A program made the translations under genes and the position numbers. Under the pieces are notes generated by a model, which had not been told where the DNA came from, ran no database searches, and was given only the letters and a program-made list of their open reading frames with translations. DNA of 64,000 bases from Flammeovirgaceae bacterium BBD 1991-12 (GTDB taxonomy: Bacteria > Bacteroidota > Bacteroidia > Cytophagales > Cyclobacteriaceae). Shown in pieces: positions 7,702-15,688 of the stretch. Position 1 is the first letter of the stretch. The number at the start of each line of letters is the position of its first letter. The stretch spans positions 1-64,000 of the forward strand of contig LYSV01000001.1 of NCBI GenBank assembly GCA_001657315.1, read 5' to 3'.

Positions 7702-9049
7702 TAACAGCAAAAGGATCATTCTGTACCGTGTAGGACTTATTATTCTTACCACATTCTTCCTGTCCTCTCAGTTATTCGATGACGGGTTCATCGTCACCGA
7801 GCTGGTGCTGACCGCACTGCTGATATTTCAGGTGGTCATCCTTCTGAAGTATACCCAGAAGAGTAACCGGGAGGTAATGGATTTTCTCAACTCCATCAAG
7901 CATGACGATCTGGCACGCTCCTATAAAACCAATTCGAAGAATGAGGATGTCAACCGGCTCAATACAGAACTGAATCGCGTACTGAAGGACCTCAAAAGAG
8001 TACGGAAGGAAAAAGAGGCGGACTTCCAGTACCTGAAAAATATCGTACAACATATCGGCATAGGCCTGCTTACCTTTAATCAGGCGGGGGATATCCAGAT
8101 CATGAACACAGCCGCCAAGAAGCTCCTGCGCGTGGGGAATGTAAAAAACGTCACGGACCTGAGAAGTGTTAACGATCACCTGGTCGATACCTTTTTCAGG
8201 CTACGGACCGGTGGACGTGACCTGCTGAGGTTCGAGATAGGCGGAGAAATAGTACAACTGGCCATCTATGCCATTGAGCTAACCCTTCGCGGAGAACTGT
8301 ACAAGCTTGTTTCCGTCCAGAACATCCAAAATGAGCTGGAGGAAAAAGAAATGGAGGCCTGGCAAAACCTCGTGAGGGTGCTGACCCATGAGATCATGAA
8401 TTCCGTTACTCCTATATCTTCATTGGCCAATACTGTAGAAGAGGAGCTGAAAGTGCAGCTCACCAATGACGATTCTTCTTCCAATGCTATTTCCAACGAC
8501 GAAATAGAAGACATCCACCTCGCCATTCAAACCATAAAAAAGAGAAGTGAGGGCCTGATCCGGTTTGTTCAGGATTTCAGGAACCTCACGCACATACCCA
8601 AGCCAAAGATCACTGAAATTGAGGTCCGCCACTTGCTCGAGGAACTGGTGATACTGCATAAAAACGAAATTGAAAAAAGCGGTGTATCAGTAAACGTGAA
8701 AGTCGATCCTGAAAACCTCACGATCAACGCAGATAAGGACCTTATCGAACAGGTGCTGATCAACCTACTGAAAAATGCATTGCAGGCCTTTGACGAGCAG
8801 ACTACCAAACTCGTGGAGCTAAATGCCTATGTGGACGAAAAAAGCAGACCGATCATAGCTGTAAAGGATAATGGAAGTGGTATTGATGATGAAGCGCTTG
8901 AAAAAATATTCATCCCGTTCTTTACCACCAAAAAGTCCGGCTCGGGTATAGGGCTGAGTTTGTCGCGTCAGATCATGCGGCAGCACCAAGGCGTTCTGGG
9001 TGTAAAATCGAGGGTGGATGAGGGCACGGAGTTCTTTTTAAGGTTTTAA
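7691..9049 (+). CDS. NtrY-type membrane sensor histidine kinase
   Basis: A 452-residue kinase starting at ATG 7691, 11 nt inside the upstream regulator gene, so translation is probably coupled; an in-frame TTG at 7682 is less likely. Two membrane segments (~9-27 and ~34-53) flank only a very short loop, so it senses within the membrane or cytoplasm. A PAS-like domain lies at ~112-215. The H-box is VLTHEIMNSVTP with H233; the N-box is LINLLKNALQAF, the G1 box DNGSGID, the F/G2 boxes IFIPFFTTKKSGSGIGLSL. These show an intact HisKA/HATPase_c core that should phosphorylate the receiver encoded upstream. The compact two-helix N-terminus is typical of Bacteroidota NtrY-like kinases. Confidence 0.93.
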   Translation: MDFSNSKRIILYRVGLIILTTFFLSSQLFDDGFIVTELVLTALLIFQVVILLKYTQKSNREVMDFLNSIKHDDLARSYKTNSKNEDVNRLNTELNRVLKDLKRVRKEKEADFQYLKNIVQHIGIGLLTFNQAGDIQIMNTAAKKLLRVGNVKNVTDLRSVNDHLVDTFFRLRTGGRDLLRFEIGGEIVQLAIYAIELTLRGELYKLVSVQNIQNELEEKEMEAWQNLVRVLTHEIMNSVTPISSLANTVEEELKVQLTNDDSSSNAISNDEIEDIHLAIQTIKKRSEGLIRFVQDFRNLTHIPKPKITEIEVRHLLEELVILHKNEIEKSGVSVNVKVDPENLTINADKDLIEQVLINLLKNALQAFDEQTTKLVELNAYVDEKSRPIIAVKDNGSGIDDEALEKIFIPFFTTKKSGSGIGLSLSRQIMRQHQGVLGVKSRVDEGTEFFLRF

Positions 9050-9057
9050 TTATTTCC

Positions 9058-9065
9058 TAGCTTTG
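9058..9065 (+). promoter_or_regulatory. minus-7 promoter box of the acyl carrier protein gene
   Basis: TAGCTTTG matches the Bacteroidota consensus TAnnTTTG exactly and lies 22 nt before the ATG at 9087. That spacing predicts a very short leader. A T-rich stretch near 9034-9040 is the only candidate minus-33. Confidence 0.55.
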
Positions 9066-9086
9066 CGACGTCGTAAAAACCGCAAT

Positions 9087-9323
9087 ATGAACATCACAGA
9101 ACAGATCACCAAAATACTCGTAGATAAACTTGGTATAGCTGAAACGGAGGTAACACCCGATGCCAGCTTTGTAAAGGATTTGGGCATAGATTCACTGGAT
9201 TATGCCGAGTTGGTGATGGAGTTCGAACAGACATTCAACATCCGTATCCCTGATCAGGATGCGGAAAAACTACAGACCATCAATCAGGCGGTTGACTATA
9301 TAGAAAGTAAGACCAGCAGTTGA
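9087..9323 (+). CDS. acyl carrier protein
   Basis: A 78-residue acidic protein with the classic ACP fold. The phosphopantetheine attachment site is DSL in LGIDSLDYAELVMEFE (S36), and the helix pattern MNITEQITKILVDKL...VTPDASF...FNIRIPDQDAEKL matches ACPs. The start is the ATG at 9087 rather than the upstream TTG because it begins exactly where ACPs begin and lies behind a good promoter box. It is not next to fatty-acid synthesis genes, so it may be a specialised second ACP rather than the housekeeping AcpP. A PLP-dependent decarboxylase follows 133 nt downstream, which could supply an amine for loading, but this is speculation. Confidence 0.9.
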   Translation: MNITEQITKILVDKLGIAETEVTPDASFVKDLGIDSLDYAELVMEFEQTFNIRIPDQDAEKLQTINQAVDYIESKTSS

Positions 9324-9456
9324 AAGTGATTGGTTATTGGTGCATTGAGTGACCAGGAGAATATAGTGCTGAAATCCACCACTTACTTCATAAGATCAGC
9401 ACACCCACTTCGTAATTGATATACCAGTAACATATCCCGACATTGGTCATAAGATT

Positions 9457-10875
9457 ATGGATTTCAATTTTACTGAGCATGAGCGGGAAGAAGCCTGGAC
9501 ATGGCTTCACGAACAGCTGGAGAATTATTACAAAAATCCGAAAGGAGTACAAGCGGCTCCCACACTGGATATCCATTCCATACAGCAACATGTCGGGAGG
9601 TTTTCATTTGACCATGCCTTACCTGTACAGGGTGCCCTTGAGCACGTGCTGGACGGTATGAGGCAATACACTGTTCATACACCACATCCGGGATACTACG
9701 GGCTATACAACCCACGGCCTGCCTTTCCCGGAATACTGGCTGACACCATCACCGCTACCTTTAATCCACAGCTTGCCGCATGGAGTCATGCTCCTTTTGC
9801 CAATGAGGTTGAAAACTATCTGATCCGTCAGTTCGGTGTAAAGTTTGGTTTCCCAAAGGAACGGATCGATGGAGTATTTACCTCCGGCGGGGCAGAGGCC
9901 AACCTCACAGCACTTCTTACGGCCATCAATCACCGGCATCCGGATTATGGGACCTCCGGGCTCCGTGGTTTGGATAAACAACCCATTCTCTACTGTTCTG
10001 AAGAAAGCCATCATTCTGTAGCGAAGGCAGCAAAGAATATGGGGCTTGGATCACATAATGTACGCTCCATACCCACCAACAGCAACTTTCAAATGAGGGC
10101 AGATCTGCTGGAAGAAAACCTTGCAGCAGATCTTAAAAACGGACTTGATCCGTTCCTCATTGTAGCCACGGCAGGTACCACAGGCACAGGGGTGATGGAC
10201 CCGTTGAAGGAAATTGGCTCCCTGGCAGCAAAACGCAACCTGTGGTTCCATGTAGACGCGGCATATGGAGGAGCAATAGCCCTGGTGGAAAAATACAGTC
10301 ATCTGCTGAATGGCTTAGAGCAGGCGGATTCTATCACTTTTGACGCACACAAATGGCTGTCCAACCCAATGAGTACCAGCCTGTACATTACACGGCATAA
10401 GGATATCCTGTCCAGGACTTTTGGTATGGACACGGATTACATGCCTAAAGAAGGTGCTCACATGGCCATCACGGACCCGTATGCTCATTCTATTCAATGG
10501 TCACGAAGGTTTATCGGTTTACGACTCTACCTTTCATTACTGATCTTTGGCTGGAGGGGCTATGAAAAAGTGATCACCCATCAGGTCCAAATGGGTCAGC
10601 GGTTAAAGGAACTATTACTGGAAGATCATTGGAAGGTATACAACGATACTGATCTGCCGGTACTGTGTTTCGGAAAGCCTGAGTTTGAAACGGACGATAA
10701 GCTGGCACTTCAGGTCTGCTCAACCGTGCTGGCCTCCGGAAAGGCCTGGATCTCCGTATACCGGGCAGGAGCAGTTAACGGACTGAGAGCTTGTATCACC
10801 AACTATGATACGCAGGAAGAGGATCTAAAGGAATTGGTAGAAACACTCAGGCAGGCCCAACCCTTTCAGGACTGA
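9457..10875 (+). CDS. PLP-dependent group II amino-acid decarboxylase
   Basis: A 472-residue cytoplasmic enzyme of the glutamate/aromatic-L-amino-acid decarboxylase family (fold type I). The cofactor lysine is K299 in TFDAHKWLSNP; the ring-stacking histidine lies in SEESHHSVAKAA (185-186); the aspartate binding the pyridine nitrogen is D267 in WFHVDAAYGGA; GGAEANL (144-150) binds phosphate. All key residues are present, so it should remove CO2 from an amino acid. The N-terminal half (HPGYYGLYNPRPAFPGILAD) resembles aromatic or tyrosine-type decarboxylases, but the substrate cannot be decided by eye. It may be transcribed with the upstream ACP gene. Confidence 0.9.
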   Translation: MDFNFTEHEREEAWTWLHEQLENYYKNPKGVQAAPTLDIHSIQQHVGRFSFDHALPVQGALEHVLDGMRQYTVHTPHPGYYGLYNPRPAFPGILADTITATFNPQLAAWSHAPFANEVENYLIRQFGVKFGFPKERIDGVFTSGGAEANLTALLTAINHRHPDYGTSGLRGLDKQPILYCSEESHHSVAKAAKNMGLGSHNVRSIPTNSNFQMRADLLEENLAADLKNGLDPFLIVATAGTTGTGVMDPLKEIGSLAAKRNLWFHVDAAYGGAIALVEKYSHLLNGLEQADSITFDAHKWLSNPMSTSLYITRHKDILSRTFGMDTDYMPKEGAHMAITDPYAHSIQWSRRFIGLRLYLSLLIFGWRGYEKVITHQVQMGQRLKELLLEDHWKVYNDTDLPVLCFGKPEFETDDKLALQVCSTVLASGKAWISVYRAGAVNGLRACITNYDTQEEDLKELVETLRQAQPFQD

Positions 10876-10904
10876 GAAAAGTATTCGTTCATTAATATTA
10901 AACT

Positions 10905-11372
10905 ATGGATATAGCAATAGTTGAAGTGATTAAGGGAATGCTTGCTCCCGGCATCATGATCTCGGCATGTGGGCTGTTACTGCTGGGAATGAATAACAAG
11001 TATTCACTGGTGGTGAATCGCATCAGAACCTTAAATAATGAATTCAGGCAATTGGATGATTCCCAAACAGAGCGAAGAGAAAGCATCACCACACAACTCC
11101 CGCTGCTGATCAAAAGAATGAGATTGATAAGAAATGCGGTTTGGTTATACACCATTGGGATAGCGATGTTCATTTTTTCCATTTTTTGCCTTGGGATCTA
11201 TTTCCTTAACGGAAAAACCGATCTGGTTACTGTAACCTCGCTGGTTTCCTTCATTATTGCATTGCTGGCAGTTTTGCTTGGCGTTTTGCATGCCGCAAAG
11301 GAGGTAAGACTGGGTTACCGAATACTGCTAATAGAGACCAGAGGTATCATTTCCTCTACTGAGAACAGGTAA
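10905..11372 (+). CDS. DUF2721 family membrane protein
   Basis: A 155-residue inner-membrane protein with three predicted membrane segments (~10-28, ~75-99 and ~107-128). The first helix ends in LLLLGMNNKYSLVVNRIRTLNNEF, the hallmark of the DUF2721 family, followed by a charged cytoplasmic helix and two more helices. Function unknown. It lies 29 nt after the decarboxylase and may share its transcript. Confidence 0.75.
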   Translation: MDIAIVEVIKGMLAPGIMISACGLLLLGMNNKYSLVVNRIRTLNNEFRQLDDSQTERRESITTQLPLLIKRMRLIRNAVWLYTIGIAMFIFSIFCLGIYFLNGKTDLVTVTSLVSFIIALLAVLLGVLHAAKEVRLGYRILLIETRGIISSTENR

Positions 11373-11413
11373 ATGAGTACGTCATGGATATCTAATGATT
11401 TGACCTCAGGAAC

Positions 11414-11441
11414 AAAAAAGGCCGTCCTTTGCAGAACAGCC
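11414..11441 (-). terminator. intrinsic terminator downstream of tRNA-Arg
   Basis: On the minus strand GGCTGTTC pairs with GGACGGCC (11420-11427 with 11434-11441, two G-U pairs) and is followed by TTTTTT. It sits 4 nt past the tRNA 3' end. Confidence 0.75.
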
Positions 11442-11445
11442 ATAG

Positions 11446-11519
11446 TGACCTCGACAGGATTCAAACCTGTAACCTCCTGAGCCGTAATCAGGTGCTCTAT
11501 TCAGTTGAGCTACGAGGCC
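11446..11519 (-). tRNA. tRNA-Arg (anticodon ACG)
   Basis: A 74-nt cloverleaf on the minus strand: acceptor GGCCTCG pairs with CGAGGTC (one G-U), D-stem GCTC/GAGC, anticodon stem CCTGA/TCAGG around the loop TTACGGC giving anticodon ACG, T-arm ACAGG-TTTGAAT-CCTGT, discriminator A. The CCA tail is not encoded. ACG is read as ICG after deamination, decoding CGU/CGC/CGA arginine codons. Confidence 0.95.
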
Positions 11520-11589
11520 TGCTTTTTGTTTAAGTGTGCAAATCTAGGTAATAATTTTTGCCAAAAAAAGGTACTTTTTTAAAAAACCT

Positions 11590-11597
11590 TATCTTTG
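11590..11597 (+). promoter_or_regulatory. minus-7 promoter box of the beta-barrel protein gene
   Basis: TATCTTTG is an exact TAnnTTTG box 41 nt before the preferred ATG at 11638. Transcription would start near 11602-11605. Confidence 0.6.
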
Positions 11598-11637
11598 CGA
11601 GCCACAATAAAACAGGTGAATGACAGGTTTAAGTAGT

Positions 11638-12375
11638 ATGATCAAAAAGTTTCTTTTCTTAATAGTTATGGTGGCCACATGCCTGACAGCCGTGGCTACT
11701 GACAAGGATAAACCCAACGCCAGACTAGAGCCCATGAAGATCAGAAAAAGGAATGCCCGTCCGGACATTCCTGGTACGTTGCTGATCGAATTGGGCTGGA
11801 ATATTCTTCAGAGCAATCCCAGCGAGATGGAAATAGGTACGTTAGGTTCCCGGACGTTTAATCTATACTACTTTTACAATATAGAACTACCCTTTGCCGG
11901 CAACAGATTCGAACTTATGCCGGGTTTCGGTGTTGGGCTGGACCGGTACAGATTCGAGGATGACATCACTTTGTCAGAGACTAACAACGTTGAGATAGTT
12001 GAACTGGAAGATGTAGACGTCCAAAAGTCAATGCTTGTCTCCAACTATTTCGATATACCCGTAGAGCTCAGGTTCTACGCTAATCCCAATGACAAAAAGA
12101 GAAGCTTTAAGATAGGTGTAGGGTTTAAGGGTGGCGTCAGATTCAGCTCACATACAAAGGTGAAGTTTGAAGACAACGGCAATAATGTAAAGTCAAAGGA
12201 AAAAAGGGATTTCGGCCTGAACCGTTTCCGGTACGGACTTACCGGTAGAATAGGCATAGGAGGCTTCAATCTTTTTTACTACCACAGTCTCTCCGAGCTG
12301 TTTGAAAGTGGTGAAGGGCCTATGGATTCTGCCGCAACCAATATCACCGTCGGATTGTCATTTGCAGGGTTCTAG
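11638..12375 (+). CDS. outer-membrane beta-barrel protein
   Basis: A 245-residue exported protein (an ATG at 11620 would add six residues; 11638 places the basic MIKK directly before the hydrophobic core of the signal peptide, which ends CLTAVAT). The mature part has alternating amphipathic strands with aromatic girdles (TFNLYYFYNIELPFAG, FELMPGFGVGLDRYRF, DIPVELRFYANP, FGLNRFRYGLTGRIGIGG) and ends TNITVGLSFAGF, a C-terminal aromatic residue typical of outer-membrane barrels. This is the general Bacteroidota PorT-like/porin-family type. Substrate or role unknown. It is monocistronic behind an exact minus-7 box. Confidence 0.75.
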   Translation: MIKKFLFLIVMVATCLTAVATDKDKPNARLEPMKIRKRNARPDIPGTLLIELGWNILQSNPSEMEIGTLGSRTFNLYYFYNIELPFAGNRFELMPGFGVGLDRYRFEDDITLSETNNVEIVELEDVDVQKSMLVSNYFDIPVELRFYANPNDKKRSFKIGVGFKGGVRFSSHTKVKFEDNGNNVKSKEKRDFGLNRFRYGLTGRIGIGGFNLFYYHSLSELFESGEGPMDSAATNITVGLSFAGF

Positions 12376-12378
12376 GTG

Positions 12379-12615
12379 CTGGCGGCTGGTTACTGGTTGC
12401 TGGTTTCACGGCCGACAGGTTGTCGACTTGCTACCTGACCTACGGATCGCCTTCAACCCTCAATCATAGCAGATGGAATAACTGGCGGCTGGTTGCTGGC
12501 TACTGGTTTCACGGCCGGCAGGTTGTCGACTTGCTACCTGACCTACGGATCGCCTTCAACCCTCAATCATAGCAGATGGAATAACTGGTGGCTGGCGACT
12601 GGATACTGGTTTGCC
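12379..12615. repeat. 103-bp tandem repeat, two full copies plus a partial third
   Basis: Units start at 12379, 12482 and 12585, each opening with CTGGCGGCTGG or CTGGTGGCTGG and continuing through ACTGGTTT, then a shared core containing AGGTTGTCGACTTGCTACCT and ending AGCAGATGGAATAA. The first two copies differ at only a few bases in the CTGG-rich head; the third stops matching after ~28 nt. It fills most of the 317-bp gap between convergent genes and contains no convincing ORF. Confidence 0.9.
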
Positions 12616-12692
12616 GGCAAAGCGTAAGCGTAGTAAGGAATATCATGAAAAGTCATTGCGGACTGCATCCTTGCCAATTGCCAACTCCACCC

Positions 12693-13472
12693 CTACTTCC
12701 CTTTAAACTCCGGTTTTCTCTTTTCAAGAAAGGCGTTCACTCCCTCTTTGTAGTCTTCAGAATTTCCTGCTATCTCCTGACAGTAAGCCTCATAGTCCAG
12801 CATTTCCTCAAGGGAAGCATTCCCTGACTGGTTGAGCATCTTCTTCATAAGGCCAATGGCTTTGGTAGGCGCTTTGGCATAATAGTCCGTATATTCCTTT
12901 ACAGCTTCATCCAGTTTTTCAAGGGGTGCCACCTTGTTCACAAGTCCCATTTCATAGGCTTCTCCGCCCTTTATCCTTGTTCCCATGGTACTCAGCTCAA
13001 AGGCCCGGGCCGATCCCACCAGCCGTGGCAAAAACCACGAGGATCCAGAGTCCAGTACCAACCCGATATTGATGAACACCTCGGTCAGCATAGCCTCCTC
13101 GGCCGCTATTATGAGGTCACAGGCCAGGGCTATGGAACATCCTGCACCTGCCGCCACTCCGTTGAGCCGGCATATAATGGGTTTGGGCAGGTTTCTCATA
13201 GCGCGGATAATGGGATTATATCGCTTGTGCAATGAATCGATAAAGGAGCGCTTTTCCTGATCCTGGGAGGCTTTCAGGTCCTGTCCCGAACAGAAAGCCT
13301 TGCCAGCCCCGGTCAGCACTACTACCCGTGCCGTATCATCCTTGCTGACCGCCTTCAGGGCATCCTGCAGTTCAAAAGTGATCTTGTCGTTAAGAGCATT
13401 GTATACCTCAGGGCGATCCAGCGTGATCGTAACAACACCTTCTTCGTTTTTATATTGTAGGAATTCGTACAT
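12693..13472 (-). CDS. enoyl-CoA hydratase/isomerase family protein
   Basis: A 259-residue crotonase-fold enzyme. N-terminal VVTITLDRPEVYNALND is the family entry strand; the oxyanion-hole segments are CSGQDLKAS and NGVAAGAGCSIALACDLIIA; the active-site loop reads NIGLVLDSGSSWFLPRLVG, with aspartate at the position used by PaaG-type 2,3-dehydroadipyl/epoxyphenylacetyl-CoA isomerases rather than the glutamate of classical hydratases. It acts on a CoA thioester in the cytoplasm; the substrate is undecided. It is the last gene of the minus-strand rpoN operon, 9 nt after the PAP2-like gene. Confidence 0.9.
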   Translation of the reverse strand: MYEFLQYKNEEGVVTITLDRPEVYNALNDKITFELQDALKAVSKDDTARVVVLTGAGKAFCSGQDLKASQDQEKRSFIDSLHKRYNPIIRAMRNLPKPIICRLNGVAAGAGCSIALACDLIIAAEEAMLTEVFINIGLVLDSGSSWFLPRLVGSARAFELSTMGTRIKGGEAYEMGLVNKVAPLEKLDEAVKEYTDYYAKAPTKAIGLMKKMLNQSGNASLEEMLDYEAYCQEIAGNSEDYKEGVNAFLEKRKPEFKGK

Positions 13473-13481
13473 GACAATGGA

Positions 13482-14102
13482 TTAACTGAAAATATAAACC
13501 GAGCTAAAACAAACGGAAAAGCCCAACAGAGACCCCAGCCCTACCTCTGCAGGGCTATGAACATTCAACAGCAGCCTGGAAGAGTTGACCAACCCTGCCA
13601 ATACCAATACACTGATTATGGGCCAGAATAGCTGACTATCAGGATACCTGGCCTGAACTGACACGAGAGCACCGAGGGTCCCCCACACGCCTACTGCGTG
13701 TGCACTGATCTTGAAAAACAGCGTGATGACCGAAACCATCAGAATAGTCACTGTTACAGCTATGAATAAAATGATCATGGTTTCACTTAAAACGAGCTTG
13801 TAGGCAAAGAGATAAACCATTAAAGAGTAATAGGCTGACGTGAAAAAGAAAGGCATGATCCTTTCCCTGCGGTCTTCCAGTCTCATACTGGAAATGGAAG
13901 AGGTCAGTTTGAGCATCCCGATACTGAGTACCGGGATCAGAAATGTGATAGTGAATACCATTAGCAAAATGGGTAGAATGGTATTACCATCGATGGGACG
14001 CAGTACAGAAGGAGCATAAAAATAAAGCAGTACCAACAGCAGTGTTGACATGAGCAGTGGATGAAAGATATATGAAATTATTTCGGCTCCCTTTTTTAAC
14101 AC
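13482..14102 (-). CDS. PAP2-like integral membrane protein
   Basis: A 206-residue protein with about six membrane helices. The C-terminal third contains HAVGVWGTLGALV and SSRLLLNVHSPAEVGLGSLLG, which line up with motifs 2 and 3 of PAP2 lipid phosphatases (SGH, then SRxxxxxHxxxDV), but motif 1 (KxxxxxxRP) is not clear, so activity is doubtful. Translation begins at GTG 14102, which shares one base with the rpoN stop (TAGTG), indicating translational coupling. Likely a lipid-phosphate or undecaprenyl-phosphate-related membrane protein. Confidence 0.65.
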   Translation of the reverse strand: MLKKGAEIISYIFHPLLMSTLLLVLLYFYAPSVLRPIDGNTILPILLMVFTITFLIPVLSIGMLKLTSSISSMRLEDRRERIMPFFFTSAYYSLMVYLFAYKLVLSETMIILFIAVTVTILMVSVITLFFKISAHAVGVWGTLGALVSVQARYPDSQLFWPIISVLVLAGLVNSSRLLLNVHSPAEVGLGSLLGFSVCFSSVYIFS

Positions 14103-15541
14103 TACAGCTCCTTTCTGAGTCGGGCTACGGGTATATTAAGTTGCTCCCGGTATTTGGCAACTGTCCTTCTGGCTATGTTGTAGCCCTTAGCCTTGAGCAG
14201 CTTTTCAAGCTTGTCATCGGAAAGAGGCCTGGACTTATCCTCATCGTCAATGATCTTCTTCAATTCGTTCTTCACTTCCCTGCTGCTTACGTCTTCCCCG
14301 GAATCAGTTGCTATGCCTTCTGAAAAGAAATATTTAAGAGGGAATATACCAAAATCCGTCTGAACGGACTTGCTGTTGGCCACACGGGAGACCGTGGAAA
14401 TATCCATGTTGATAATATTGGCTATATCTTTCAGGATCATCGGGCGAAGTTTGCTCTCATCGCCTTCCAGGAAGTAGTCATACTGAAAGTCAACAATCGC
14501 GCGCATGGTATTGAGCAGGGTGGTTTGCCTCTGTTTTATGGCATCGATAAACCACTTGGCTGCATCCAGTTTTTGTTTTACGAAACTTACAGTCTCCTTC
14601 AGTTTTTTATCCTTCTTGTCACTTTTGTCATAAGCCTGGAACATTTCAGAATAAGACCGGCTCACCCGCAGCTCAGGGGCATTACGACTGTTCAACGCAA
14701 TCTCCAGCTCGCCATTATTGTTGGTAAGGATAAAATCAGGGATCAGGTATTGTGTACGGACCAACCCTGCAGAACTACCTCCCGGCTTGGGGTTGAGCTT
14801 ACGGATCAGCTCTATGGCATCTTTTACGAAGTCTTCGTCCTCTATATCCAGCCGCTTCATGATCTTGTCATAGTGTTTTTTGGTAAATTCCTCAAAACAC
14901 TCCTCCAGGATTTTCTTAGCCACAAATACATCCACATTGCGTTCGTCTTCCCTTCTCTCCAATTGCAGTAAAAGACATTCCTGAAGATTTCTGGCTCCAA
15001 TTCCGGGTGGATCGAAATGCTGGATCTTTCTTAGTATCTCCTCCACCTCATCTATGTCGGTTTCAATGTTCTGGGAAAATGCCAGATCATTGATAATGGC
15101 CTCGAGGTCTCTTCGGATATAGCCATCACTTTCTATACTGCCGATCAACTGCCTGCCAATAGCTGTCTGCCGGTCATCAAGTTTCAAAAACCCAAGCTGA
15201 TCCAACAGTTGTTCATTCAGCGTGGTATGCATGGCAATGGGCATTTCCTTGTCCTCTTCATTGTCACCATCGCCCTGCATCTTGTATCCACTAAAGTCAT
15301 CATCCCTCAGGTAGTCTTCCACATCGAGGTCATCATTACTTTCCTGGGTTTCTTCCTCGCTGTATTCTTCGCTTACTTCATCGGCCTCTTCCATTCCTTC
15401 TTCCAGCGCGGGATTATCTTCAAGTTCTTCTTCCACACGTGTTTCCAGCTCCGCCGTAGGGATCTGCAACAGCTTAATAAATTGTATCTGCTGAGGGGAT
15501 AATTTCTGTTGTAAACTTTGGGTTAAACCAAGTTTTTGCAT
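14102..15541 (-). CDS. rpoN: RNA polymerase sigma-54 factor
   Basis: A 479-residue sigma-54. Region I is LTQSLQQKLSPQQIQFIKLLQIP at the N-terminus, followed by the usual very acidic linker (residues ~35-100), the core-binding domain, the helix-turn-helix (DISTVSRVANSKSVQT) and the RpoN box RRTVAKYRE near the C-terminus, which reads the minus-24 element. The frame is open further upstream to 15826, but the ATG at 15541 (MQKLGLTQSL) is the conserved family start. It directs transcription with NtrC-type activators, one of which is encoded at 6313. It heads a three-gene transcript with a PAP2-like protein and an enoyl-CoA hydratase and is divergent from asnS. Confidence 0.96.
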   Translation of the reverse strand: MQKLGLTQSLQQKLSPQQIQFIKLLQIPTAELETRVEEELEDNPALEEGMEEADEVSEEYSEEETQESNDDLDVEDYLRDDDFSGYKMQGDGDNEEDKEMPIAMHTTLNEQLLDQLGFLKLDDRQTAIGRQLIGSIESDGYIRRDLEAIINDLAFSQNIETDIDEVEEILRKIQHFDPPGIGARNLQECLLLQLERREDERNVDVFVAKKILEECFEEFTKKHYDKIMKRLDIEDEDFVKDAIELIRKLNPKPGGSSAGLVRTQYLIPDFILTNNNGELEIALNSRNAPELRVSRSYSEMFQAYDKSDKKDKKLKETVSFVKQKLDAAKWFIDAIKQRQTTLLNTMRAIVDFQYDYFLEGDESKLRPMILKDIANIINMDISTVSRVANSKSVQTDFGIFPLKYFFSEGIATDSGEDVSSREVKNELKKIIDDEDKSRPLSDDKLEKLLKAKGYNIARRTVAKYREQLNIPVARLRKEL

Positions 15542-15562
15542 CCGCTGAAACTCGTTAAAAAT

Positions 15563-15606
15563 ATGCCAGATTAAAAGATAGGCTAAAGATATTATATTTC
15601 TGGCAT
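15563..15606. promoter_or_regulatory. inverted repeat between rpoN and asnS
   Basis: ATGCCAGA (15563-15570) and TCTGGCAT (15599-15606) are perfect inverted copies 28 nt apart in the divergent promoter region. Between them TAAAAGATA and TAAAGATA repeat directly. On the minus strand TATCTTTT and TATCTTTA, each one base from TAnnTTTG, lie in the same stretch and could be the rpoN minus-7 box. A dimeric regulator site is possible. Confidence 0.35.
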
Positions 15607-15688
15607 TCTTTGATAAAAAGCATAAAATAACGTTTTTTTGCCGCCTGTTTTGCAATTTACACATCGTAATCAAGTCCCTGATACAGCA

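Noticed and set aside
12588-12827. A 79-codon frame across the tandem repeat end and the enoyl-CoA hydratase gene
   Set aside because: It is antisense to a conserved enzyme and begins in repeat sequence.
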